From contig JASAOO010003400.1 in assembly GCA_030849075.1 (NCBI GenBank), forward strand, positions 1-54,687: DNA of 54,687 nt. The letters are read 5' to 3'. The notes under the pieces were generated by a model that did no database searches, had not been told where the DNA came from, and saw only the letters and a program-made list of their open reading frames with translations. Positions 10,114-19,555 of this stretch are shown here, piece after piece (the stretch's first letter is position 1; every line of letters starts with the position of its first letter). Made by a program: the position numbers and the translations under genes. The DNA comes from Zelonia costaricensis (Eukaryota > Euglenozoa > Kinetoplastea > Trypanosomatida > Trypanosomatidae).

Positions 10114-11265
10114 AATGTGGGCTTCCCGTGGCTCGCGCTCCCCCTCTTCCTCCCCTCCTCCACGCCACCGGCGCGTCACCACCAGCTGCCCACCTGCTCA
10201 CCCCCTCTCCCCGCATCCTGACCCACGCGCCGCACTTCGCACGTAGCGCAGCCCCTCCGCCTCCTCCTCCTCCTCCACGCTATGCCTCCTGCATTTCCTC
10301 CTACGTTTACTCCTTGGCTACTGCTTCTTATTGTGACTCTCCCGCCCTTCTTTTTTGGGTAGGGGGAGGTAGGGGAAGGGGGACGTGCCGGTGTAGTGGA
10401 GTTGCCGCTGTGCGTGCGTGCGTCTTGTGTGCGGTGTGAGTGGGTGGTGGTGGTGGTGTGTGTGTGTGTACTGATGCTTGGGTGGCTTCATCCTTCTCCC
10501 ACTCTCACTCTGTGTAGGCGTGTGTACGGCTGTGTGCCTCGTGCTTTAGCAGCGCTGCATGCCCCCTTTTTGGTTTTCTTCCTTTGTGTGCTCTTGTCTG
10601 TTTGATTGAGCTGATTGTGGTTTGCGGTGCTCCCTCGATTCTCGACCCTTCATTGTTTCCCCCCTGTCAAGTGTTTTTTTTGGATTTTGTTTCTCCTCCA
10701 TTTTCCTGCGCTATCTTTCTCGAGTCTCTCGCTCGTTCTCTCCCCCTTTTGTTTTTTTTCGGTTTGTGTCATGTGCGTCGCTGGATGTGTTCGCCTCTTT
10801 TGTTGCCTTTGACTATTGCCTCACGGATCATTTCCCTTTGTATTTGCGCGCCTGTCTGGGGAAGGGTCCTCGTGGCCGTGCGGCATCAACTCGTGCGTTG
10901 ACAATACACACACACATATTTATATACAGGTGCACTCCTCCTCCCCCGCAGAGACAGCAGCGGCTGGATCGTATCAGCGCGGAGCTCGCTCTTACTCCTT
11001 CTTCAGTCTACTGCCCGCGACACTCTGCCGCTGTACGACCGCCTCCCCCTCCCCCGGAGGCTGCTGTGCTGCCGCCCTACCTGCCTGCCAGTCTAGGCGT
11101 GTCTGCCGCTTCACGCACCATTCGCCCCCTCCCCCCCTCACGTCTGTCCGCACCCATCGCTTCGTGCCTCACAGTTTCGCCTGCGTACTTCTTCTTTTTC
11201 TCTTTGTTTTCGGGTCCGCGATGAGGTGAGTGTGCGACGGCGTCTTTTCACTGAGGCGAGTGCGT

Positions 11266-11475
11266 TGTGTGTGTGTGTGTGTGTGTGTGTGTGCACTTCC
11301 AAGTGCTTCTGTGGGCCTGTGTGCGGGCTCGCCGCTATATGATCCTTCCTCTCGTACTTCCCTGCGTCTCCCCCGACTCACCTTCCATCTCGCCGGTTTT
11401 ACCTCTTGTCTTTTCTCTCGCTACTGGTGCGTGTGTATACGTGCGTGCGTGCGTGCGTGCGTGTGTGCGTGTGTG
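11266..11475. repeat. GT and GTGC microsatellites
   Basis: (GT)n lies at 11266-11293 and a (GTGC)n/(GT)n tract at 11427-11475, inside the gene-free interval. Confidence 0.8.
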
Positions 11476-13600
11476 CGCACTGCCTCCCGCTATTACGTCC
11501 CTTCGTCAGTTTCCACCACCGTTCTCGTCGCGCGTCAGCGAGAGTCAGGCGTGCCTTCCACCCCCCCCCCCCTCCTGGCCCCCCGCCCCCGCCCTTGACT
11601 ATACAAGCCGGCGCAGATGCACGTGCATGCGCACGGCGACGGTGCCACGCACGTAGAAAGACAGAACAGATTCGCTGAAAGGGGAAAAAAAGAAGTACGA
11701 AATGGATGCGAACAGCCAGAGACGATCATGGCGAAGGGAACAAAAAAAAAGAAAAGAGAAAATACACACAGGCCGTACAAACAAACCGATTAGAAGAAAA
11801 AAAGAAGATGCAGGCAGTTGCCCCCGCCCCTTTACCCTCCCCCTCCCGGCCTCTGTCCATCTCTGCCCCCCCCTCTCTCCCGTTTTTCCCCCTCCGTTCT
11901 AGTTTCCCGTGATGAGAGCGCGTGGGTCTCGAGTACGGCTCTCTCCTCTATTATCTGTGTGCGTGCGTAAGTGTCGGTCTGCATGTGTGTGTGTGTGTGT
12001 GCGTGTGTGCGTGCATGCTCTTGTTTTTACCTTCTACGACAGCAGCCGTTGTACGATTCTGTTTTATCTGCCTTTTGTTTCGGCAGCGAGGCCGCCGCAC
12101 TCCCGCCCTCCCTCCCTTCATTCTACTCCATCTCGTCTCCGCGGCGTGGCGTACACGTGTGCGCGCTCCCCGGCCCCTGGCCCTCCCCCCCCCCCACTCT
12201 CATCGCACAGGAGCTCACGAAGACGTGCGCGCTGGTGCGATGTGGTACGCCGACTCAGCCGGCTACGGGGCACGGGGTGGAGCGAGGGCGGGGAGGGGGC
12301 GCGAGGAAGAAGTGAGAAAGGGGGAGGGGGTGAGGCAGTGGGGCACTGGGCAGGGCAAGCAGAGGTTTGGGTGCTGAGGAAGATCCAAGCACGGACTCGC
12401 GGAGGCGGTCGGCGCGCGTGCCCTGTCGTTCTCTGCCTTGAGAGCTTGCTGTGCGGTTATGCCACACTCTCTCCGCTGTTGCTTCCATGCTTCCAGACAC
12501 TAGCTTGACGAGGGTGACGAAGAAGACCCGAGGCGAGCGATCGGCGCGAGGCTGCTGCCACACGTTTGTGTGTGTGTGTGTGTGCATGCGCGTGGTGGTC
12601 GCGCGCTTTCACGAAAGCCGCGGGGTCCCTGCCCCCACCTCCTCGTGTCCCGTCACCTGGGCTCGCCCCCTTTATCGCCATCGAAATCCAGACTTCTTCT
12701 CGTGCTCCGCTCCACCTCCTCCTCTTCCTCCTCCCCCCCGCTGCTGCTCCGCTGTCTCCGGTGTTGCTTTCCTGCGTGCCTTCAAGTCTGTGGCCACCAC
12801 CGCCCCGCCACCCGCGTCGTCATCCTCCCTCCCCCTCCCCCGGTCCTCCTCGCTATCGCAGACCACCTTCATTGTTCTTCCCCCGGCCGGCGTCTTGACT
12901 GCGTTCCCCCTTCGCTTCTCTCTTGTTTGATTCTCTCTTCTCTTGTACCTTCTGCACGTCTGTCTACGTGTCCATGTGCGTGACCTTTCTTCTTGACTGT
13001 TTCTCCTCTGCCAGTACGCATGCGTAGGTGTGTGCGTGTGTTTTCGGTAAGCGCGTGCGTGTGCGGGCGTGCGTGTGCGTACTTCCACCGATCCTTTCTG
13101 AAGAGGCACACGGAGGAGATAAGAGGACCCCCCCTTTCCGCCCAAACAAACACACAAACAAGCAAGTGCGCAGGATGGCGCAGGAGAAGGCCGCGGGGCG
13201 CACTTCTCCTGCGCCTTGAAAGGATGAAAAAGGAGAGGTGTTGCTCCTGCGTCTGCTGCTGCGGGTGGCACGTTGAGGTCGGCCCCTCTCCGCACACCTC
13301 GCTGGCAAAGCCGGTTGGGACGGTCCTGCGCGCCGACCTGTGTAAGGTGCAGTGTCGTGATGCGTCGCTGTTTCTCTTTAGCGCTGCGCTTGTCGCTGTC
13401 GCTTCCGCGTTCGCCTTCGCACCGTGCTCGCGGGTGTCCCTCTCTTCTGTCTCGCACTTGCACCTCTGCTCATCACGCTGCGTGGATGACGCGCGCGATG
13501 GTGGGGCTGGGGTGACGGCCAGCGAGTCAGCGGCTTCACGTGTTTGCCCATTGGTGTCCTGTACTGCGTCCCAGCTTCCATCACTCTCCTGACCCTGCGC

Positions 13601-13637
13601 CCCCCTTCCTCTCTTGGTCTGTTCCTTCCGTCTTCAG
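13601..13637 (+). promoter_or_regulatory. Candidate trans-splice acceptor
   Basis: A C/T-rich tract ends in CTTCAG with the AG at 13636-13637. This would give a 5' UTR of about 178 nt for the gene at 13816. Later AGs are also possible. Confidence 0.4.
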
Positions 13638-13815
13638 CTACCCCCTCCACCCCACAAGCATCAAGCTTTTCCCTATATCTTGCCTTACTGCCCCCATTCG
13701 CTTCTCGCTTTCTTCTTCGCCACACACGGCACCTGACTAACCTACGCAAGTCACGTCACCCCACGCGAGCGCACTTGTCTCTTCCCCCCTCTCTCTCTTC
13801 CTCGCCCGCATCACG

Positions 13816-14484
13816 ATGCCGTCTTCCGTGAACAGCGTCGACACGCAGCAGCGCAACAAGGCTGTGGTCAACAGCGACGACGACAACGGCGACCGCATCA
13901 TCGATGGTCTCCGCTACCCGCGGCAGGAGCGCCAGATCGACCAGCTTGGGTACGAGATGACGACCCACGGCCTGCACTTCCACGGTCGCGACTGGGACAT
14001 CCCGCTGACGCAGCGCCGCGATGAGCTGACCAAGGCCTTCATGAACGACGCCGCGGCTGCCACGAAGGAGCCGCGGGAGAACATTCTGAACATTCGCTTC
14101 ATCGTCACCTCGACCCACCTCAACGCGAAGCTGACGGTGCGCCACAAGGCGCACGAGTCGCGGCGCGACGTGCAGAAGCTGCTCTCCAGCGGAAAGTGGT
14201 CGGAGGTGAAGGCGCTCTACGAGCCTCGCCAGAAGGTGCCGCGGCCGAACAAGTTCCTGCGGGCCCAGGCCGGCGGCGACGACGATCAGCCCTTGCTCGG
14301 CGCGAACCGGCAGACGACGTCGCACAACCTTAGCTTCTTCGGTCGCGCCAACGTCGGTGCGGAGGGGCCGGAGTTCGAGGACCACCACGATGACGGCGAG
14401 GAGCCGGCAACGTACGAGGAGCAGCAGAACGCCAAGGCAAGGCGCACGAACAGCCGCCTCTTCATCTCCGTCGGCTTTGCGTAA
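13816..14484 (+). CDS. Small protein with FAZ1-like domain
   Basis: This 222-residue protein has a short charged N-terminus and a central domain at about residues 50-137. The domain begins LHFHGRDWDIPL, continues with LTKAFMNDAA, has strands around ILNIRFIV and LNAKLTVRH, and ends in a helix before ALYEPR. It aligns with the C-terminal domain of the protein at 7510 (shared FHG-x-x-W, A-F-x-x-D and a V-x-x-H-type strand) and with nt 1459-1730 of the first gene. The tail is acidic and Gln/Asn-rich, without a membrane segment. The start is the first ATG after a pyrimidine-rich stretch. The family resemblance to the FAZ1 conserved domain is inferred; no enzymatic role is visible. Confidence 0.85.
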   Translation: MPSSVNSVDTQQRNKAVVNSDDDNGDRIIDGLRYPRQERQIDQLGYEMTTHGLHFHGRDWDIPLTQRRDELTKAFMNDAAAATKEPRENILNIRFIVTSTHLNAKLTVRHKAHESRRDVQKLLSSGKWSEVKALYEPRQKVPRPNKFLRAQAGGDDDQPLLGANRQTTSHNLSFFGRANVGAEGPEFEDHHDDGEEPATYEEQQNAKARRTNSRLFISVGFA

Positions 14485-14496
14485 GCCGTGCACGCC

Positions 14497-14522
14497 TGTG
14501 CGTGTGTGTGTGTGTGTGTGTC
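14497..14522. repeat. TG microsatellite in presumed 3' UTR
   Basis: (TG)n begins about 12 bases after the stop codon of the 13816 gene. Confidence 0.85.
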
Positions 14523-16999
14523 TGCGGTACACTGAGAAGTGCGACCTCTTTTCTTCGGCTCCTCTCGTCCCCGCTGTCTTTGCGTTCTGCCGTGGCTTTC
14601 TTTTCTCTGCCTGCCTGTCCCTCATCTCGACCTGTCTGCCAGTCCACCGAACTCGCAATCCTCATTGACCCAGCAGCTTCCTTACTTTCCACCGTTCACC
14701 TGCACCCTTTCCCGTCCCGGACACGCGCACGGCACGCGTCAACCCCGCCCGACACGGCAGTCCCCCTCCCCCCTTTTCTCACTCTCGCCCTTCCCAGCCA
14801 CCATCACCGCCTTCACCACAGCCTTGCCGTCTGGGCTGTGCTGCGCCGCGCACATGGAAGCGTGCGCACAGCAGCGTACTCTGTGAGTACAGACACCGGG
14901 GAATGCGCGAGAGGGGGGTGCGAGGAGTTCCGTGGTCTACATCCACGGCACGAGGGGCTTCAGTGTGCGCGTGTGCGTGCACCCAAGCGGCGACGGGGGG
15001 GGGCGGTGACGGCGGTGAGCCTCTCGTGTCTCTGCGTTTTCTCTTTTCTTTTCGGTTTGCCCGTCAGGAGTGCGGTGCCACTCTGCGGGCGTCTAGCCAC
15101 TGCCAGCGGCGTGCGCCACGGTGCCGGCCTCTTCGTGTTCGTGTGTGTGTGTACGTGTGTCTGTGTGTCACACGTGGTGGATGTGATGTACCTGTGCGCC
15201 TTTCCCATCTTTCTATTCGGCACCCCGCGCCACTGCCGTGGCGCAGAGTCCGTCGCCCTCCCTCCCTCTCTTCTGCGTGCCCCCGTGCTTGCTCGTCGTG
15301 AAGAGTGTCAACAAGGGCGCGAGGCGTGATGGGCTCGGTGGCCGCGGGGAGGCGGCGGCGGCGGCGGCGGGGGGGGGGCCAGCGCGCGAGTCGCTGCGTG
15401 CCATCACCGTTCTCTTTGCCCAGCTTCCTGTCACGCACGTGTGTGCACACCAGCAGCGCGGAAGATGCGTGGCCCCCCTCCTCCCCCCTTCGCCCTCCCG
15501 CTCCCCCTTTGCTTGTACATTGTGTGTGCGCTCCCCCTGGTCAACCCCCCATACCGCGGTTGGCTGAGCGCGCGTGTCCCTGTGTCTGCCGGTGCGTGCT
15601 CGAGTGGTGCTCCACTCGTTCTTCCCTTCTCCATTTGCTTTTCTCATTGATGTGATCGGGTGTGATCGAGTGTGCCCGCTTCTGCCTGTGGGGAGTGCGT
15701 GTGAGGTGGGAGGCTGGGCGTGCACCGAGCACGTGCTGGTTGCCCTCCCCTTCTCGCGCGCCTCTCCATCCTCGAGTTGCCTCGCCTTCTCACGTTTTCG
15801 GCTGCTGCCGTTTGTGGTGGTGATTGTGTTCTTCTCTGTGTGCTGCCTGAGTGTGGACGGCTGCTGCGCCCTACTATGTCGGCGTCTTTCTTCTCTCTGT
15901 GTTTGCCTTCCCTGCCTTTTCCTTCCTCTTGCCCCTCACGCACGTCGCGTGTCTTCGGCTTGGCGCGTGTGCGTGCGTGCGTGCGTGTGGTGTGGGCACC
16001 TCTGCGTGGCATGCGTGCGCGTTGTTGGGTCTCATACCCGCAGAGAGAGAGAACCAGGGGGCCGTCTCTTGGCGCGGCCTCAACGTGTCCCGCACCCTGA
16101 GTCGTGGTGGCGTCAACTCACGCACCCGCCGTCGAGTGCGATCCACGCAGTCATACACCGCTGCGGCGCCTTTTTTTTCTGGATATCAGTCGTCGTGACA
16201 CGCCAGAGAGTCGCGATGCTTCCCCCCCCCCCCCTCGCCTCCTCCGTTCCCCTCTTACACGCGCTGTCCCACCTCACGCGTCTCCGCATCTGCCCCTCCC
16301 TCCCTCTTCACCCTTGTCACTCCTCCCCGTTCGTGAGCGCGCACACACGCACAGCTACGCGCACGCGCCCGACTCCATGCCGCTGCCCAGTTGACTCACG
16401 GCAGTTAGACGCGCCTGCCGTCGCAGCGCGACTGTGTGTGCGGCGCCGCCTGTGGACCAGGAGGAAGGAGAGGAGAGGGGGGGGGGAGACGCGGGGGGGG
16501 TGGGGTGCGGTGAGTGGGGGCGTTGCTTGGCGACGTCGACCGCCGACGGCGAAGTGATGGAGCAGAGAAAAACGGTTGCGCGAAGAAAAAAGAAAAACAA
16601 CAGAGCGGACAAGACACTCGCGCATTGTGGAAGGAACTTGGCGGCGCTGGAGTGACGCATGTGGAAGGCAGCCGAGGGCTGCTAGATGCCGCGTGACCCT
16701 CTCTGCTGGCAGTCCCCTCACCTCTTCTCTCACCCAGAGAGCGGCCGCGAGACGTCGAAGTAGAGGCGCGCCAATACTCATGTGCGTCGCGGCTGGTCGT
16801 TGGCGTGCACGAGTGCGGCGACAAGGGCTGCAAGCACTTGCCCGGCACCAGCGGGGACGCCTTCTGTGTGTCCGCACTTCAACGCGTGCGTGCGTGTCCG
16901 TGCACGTGTACGTGTATACGGTCGACGCCTACACGCACTCGCACTTCTCTGCTACGAGTGGTGACGCTTGATATCTCACGCATGAGCTCTGTTCATCTT

Positions 17000-17024
17000 C
17001 CTTTTGCTTTTTTTCTTCTTTGAG
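17000..17024 (+). promoter_or_regulatory. Candidate trans-splice acceptor
   Basis: A T-rich tract ends in an AG at 17023-17024. If used, the 5' UTR is about 170 nt and contains the (CA)n tract at 17127-17171. Confidence 0.45.
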
Positions 17025-17126
17025 TGACACGACCTCAGTCAACCTGCACCACTGCACTGCACTGCACACTCGAGCTCACGCCGCTCTTTCTCTTCTCCGT
17101 GAAGCTGAAACACGATCAAGCACCGG

Positions 17127-17131
17127 CACAC

Positions 17132-17171
<40 letters not shown>
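17127..17171. repeat. CA microsatellite just upstream of a start codon
   Basis: A nearly uninterrupted (CA)n tract of 45 bases ends 25 bases before the ATG at 17197. Confidence 0.9.
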
Positions 17172-17173
<2 letters not shown>

Positions 17174-17196
17174 CGATACGCTTTTTCACAGGCAGC

Positions 17197-18231
17197 ATGG
17201 AGATGCTTCAGAGGCTGCGGCAGGAGGCCACGGAGCTGACCAAGGGCTGGACGCCCGACCAGCGCCTCTACGGCACCGTGGCCATCACGGCCGTTGTTGC
17301 GTCAGGGTTCACAGTCGTCGGCATGCGCTTCTTGCAGCGCCACATCGGCAGCGCCGCAGCGGCCCGCTCCGAGAGTCACTCGAAGAGCTCCGACATCTAC
17401 GAGAGCGAGGCCTCGGCGCGGCAGTACATGGAGTTCCACTACACCCCGTCACGCAAGAGCTACACCCAGCAGCTCCGCTCCGTGAGTGAGGCCTACGACT
17501 TCCCGATCCGACTGGCGCACAAGTTCCGCTCCCACCTGCCGGCCGGCAAGCGCAAGCTGCGCGGTCTGGACATCGGCTGTGCCACCGGCGCCTCCGTGCT
17601 GGAGATGTCGAAGGTGTTCGACGGCGGTGTGGTCGGCTTCGACTTCTCTGAGGCGTTCATCCACCTCGCCAACGAGGTGCTCACCCAGGCGAAGACCACG
17701 AACGGGAAGAAGGTGACCTACACGGCCCCCGTGCAGGGCGACATCACAGAGCCGCGCCAGCTCGAGCTGCCCGCCGCGGTGCGACCGGAGCGGTGCGAGT
17801 TCTACGCCGGCGACGCCATGGACATGTTCGAGGAGGACCACAAGATCACAGCAACGACGTCGCAGCGGTACCCGGACGTGAAGTACTGGCAGGCCAAGAA
17901 GGGCGAGACCTTCGACGGGGTGCTGTGCCTCAATCTGATTGACCGTGTCCCCGACCCGAAGCGTCTGCTGGACGGCTTCGCGCGCCTGCTAGTGCCGGGC
18001 GGCGTGCTGATCCTGGCCGACCCCTACTCCTGGTGGGAGGACGCGACTGTTAAGTCACGCTGGCTCGGCGGCCGCAAGGAGCAGGGCGTGCGCAGCGAGG
18101 TGGCCGTGAAGGCGGCGCTGGAGGAGAAGTTTGAGCTGCTCTCGGAGTCGGACGAGGGCTTCCTCATCCGCGACCACGTGCGGCACTACCAGCTCGGCTT
18201 CTCCCACTGCACCGTTTGGCGGCGCAAGTGA
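17197..18231 (+). CDS. Membrane-anchored OvoA C-terminal-like methyltransferase
   Basis: This 344-residue class I SAM-dependent methyltransferase has motif I at residues 125-131 (DIGCATG), followed by VVGFDFSEAFIHLAN. Several motifs match the C-terminal 4-mercaptohistidine N1-methyltransferase domain of ovothiol synthase OvoA: YMEFHYTPS near residue 77, LNLIDRVPDPKR at 245-256, ILADPYSWWED at 271-281, RWLGG at 288-292, FLIRDHVRHYQ at 322-332 and a terminal TVWRRK. OvoA also carries an iron-dependent sulfoxide synthase domain, which is absent here. A hydrophobic segment at residues about 26-45 suggests an N-terminal membrane anchor, perhaps mitochondrial. The substrate may be a mercaptohistidine or a related imidazole thiol, but that is inference. 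The ATG chosen follows the (CA)n tract and is the first in frame after the candidate splice acceptor. Confidence 0.88.
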   Translation: MEMLQRLRQEATELTKGWTPDQRLYGTVAITAVVASGFTVVGMRFLQRHIGSAAAARSESHSKSSDIYESEASARQYMEFHYTPSRKSYTQQLRSVSEAYDFPIRLAHKFRSHLPAGKRKLRGLDIGCATGASVLEMSKVFDGGVVGFDFSEAFIHLANEVLTQAKTTNGKKVTYTAPVQGDITEPRQLELPAAVRPERCEFYAGDAMDMFEEDHKITATTSQRYPDVKYWQAKKGETFDGVLCLNLIDRVPDPKRLLDGFARLLVPGGVLILADPYSWWEDATVKSRWLGGRKEQGVRSEVAVKAALEEKFELLSESDEGFLIRDHVRHYQLGFSHCTVWRRK

Positions 18232-19555
18232 TTGCCGCTGGTTTTAGGTGGACGTTGTTAAAGTGGCGGCGACGACCGAGGTGCTGTTCGGCATCACACA
18301 CACACACAGTCCCTCTCTCAGTCACAATCAAATGTGAGACCTCCGCAACGGCCTCGAGACGGGCTGCGTGCCGCCTTGCTTCTCCTCTGCCTCTTGGCGT
18401 CCCTGCGTGCAGTGCGGTGCAGCGGGCACGTCACGTATGACAGCGACTCCGTTCGATCTCTCTCCCCGTCTGCGATATCTTGTCTTCTTCTTCTCTTGTC
18501 ATTTGCCGTTTTTGCGCGCGCACCGAAGTTTGTTGCCCTGTGCGCTTGATATCGCACCGGTCCTTTCTCTCTGAGTTGTTGCTCGCTCATCTTGTAGTAT
18601 TCAAAGCGAAGAGCGTGGCGTGTTCTACGAGAAACACGGTGGTGCTTGTGTGTGGCTGTTTGTGTGTGTGCGTGTGTGTGTGTGTGGGTATGTGGACGCG
18701 TGCGTGACCTGGCCACAAGGAGGCCGCGGTAAGCGCAGCCTTCGTGCGGCATACGCACATGAACCTCCTCTGGTGAGACCCAAGCGCACACCTAGACCCC
18801 CGGCACGAACCCAGCACCTTCCGAGTTTCTGTTTTTTGTGTGTTTGTGTGTGTGTGCGCTGTGCGCGCAACGTGCGTGAGGGCACGTCTCACATCTGTTG
18901 ATTCACCTCCGTCCCTTCCCCACTGTGGTTGCCGCCTGAGAACGCCTCGCACACACGACCCTCCCCTCGCACCCCCCGAGTCCGCGCCGCGCGTCACTCC
19001 CACACGGCAGTGGGGCACATCACACACATATGCATGATCCCAGCCCCCTCCCTCTTGTGGAGCGAGGTTACAGAGCCACAGCAAAGCAGAACCGAAACGG
19101 GCGTTGTCCGCCCACGGCCGCTGCACTCTTCCGCTGGATGGCGGACAGCGATGGCGGCGCACGACGCCACCTGACGCCGGCACGAGGGTGAGAGCGAGCC
19201 TGGACCACGTACGAGGAAGCGAAGCGCTGGAAGGAGGACCAGCAGCCACCGCTCTCTCTTCTCTTTTCCCCAACCCGCATGTGCTCGGGATGTGAACTGG
19301 TGAGACATGGCGCTCAGCGCGGTGCGCGCTGCAAGTTTCACAACCTCGCGTACGCGTCGCTGATTCTCTTCGTCTCGCCTCTGCTGATGGACTCTTTTCT
19401 TTCTATCCTAAAATGCCCTTGTCACTGCGCGGCACAGCACGCGGGCGGTGACACTCAGGGGTCACATCTGCTCTGTTACTCCGCCCAGCTTCCCCCCCTC
19501 CCGTGCTCGATCTACTCCTTCTCGGCCACGCTTCAGCGTGTGGGCGCGGTGTGCG
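18232..19555. other. Gene-free spacer
   Basis: No coding sequence is supported. A short (CA)n lies at 18295-18307 and a (TG)n-rich tract at 18652-18686. Pyrimidine-rich stretches with AGs at 19436-19437 and 19487-19488 are candidate acceptors for the next gene. Confidence 0.5.

Larger units (their letters stand above)
8191..13815. other. 5.6 kb gene-free interval
   Basis: No reading frame here looks coding: open stretches are low-complexity pyrimidine or (GT)n translations. The interval holds several GT-type microsatellites (8242-8270, 8379-8436, 11266-11293, 11427-11475, 11983-12016, 12567-12584), a hairpin at 9598-9618, one N at 10073, a run of 22 C at 10092-10113, and an A-rich island at 11650-11815 followed by a pyrimidine tract. 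It may be a very long 3' UTR, or it may hide non-coding transcripts. Confidence 0.5.
14485..17196. other. 2.7 kb gene-free spacer
   Basis: No coding sequence is supported. A (TG)n tract (14497-14522) follows the upstream stop codon, the middle is C/T-rich, and a (CA)n tract (17127-17171) precedes the next start codon. The open stretches present translate to Cys/Leu/Ser/Arg-rich low-complexity sequence typical of pyrimidine-rich UTR. Confidence 0.55.

Noticed and set aside
8191..13815. Degenerate retroposons (SIDER-type) in the long spacers
   Set aside because: They are expected in Leishmania 3' UTRs, but I could not identify a signature sequence by eye. A consensus search would be needed, so none is called.
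15574..16557. 327-codon open frame in the 14.5-17.2 kb spacer
   Set aside because: The translation is Cys/Leu/Ser/Arg-rich low complexity from a pyrimidine-rich UTR, with no domain and no codon bias like the real genes.
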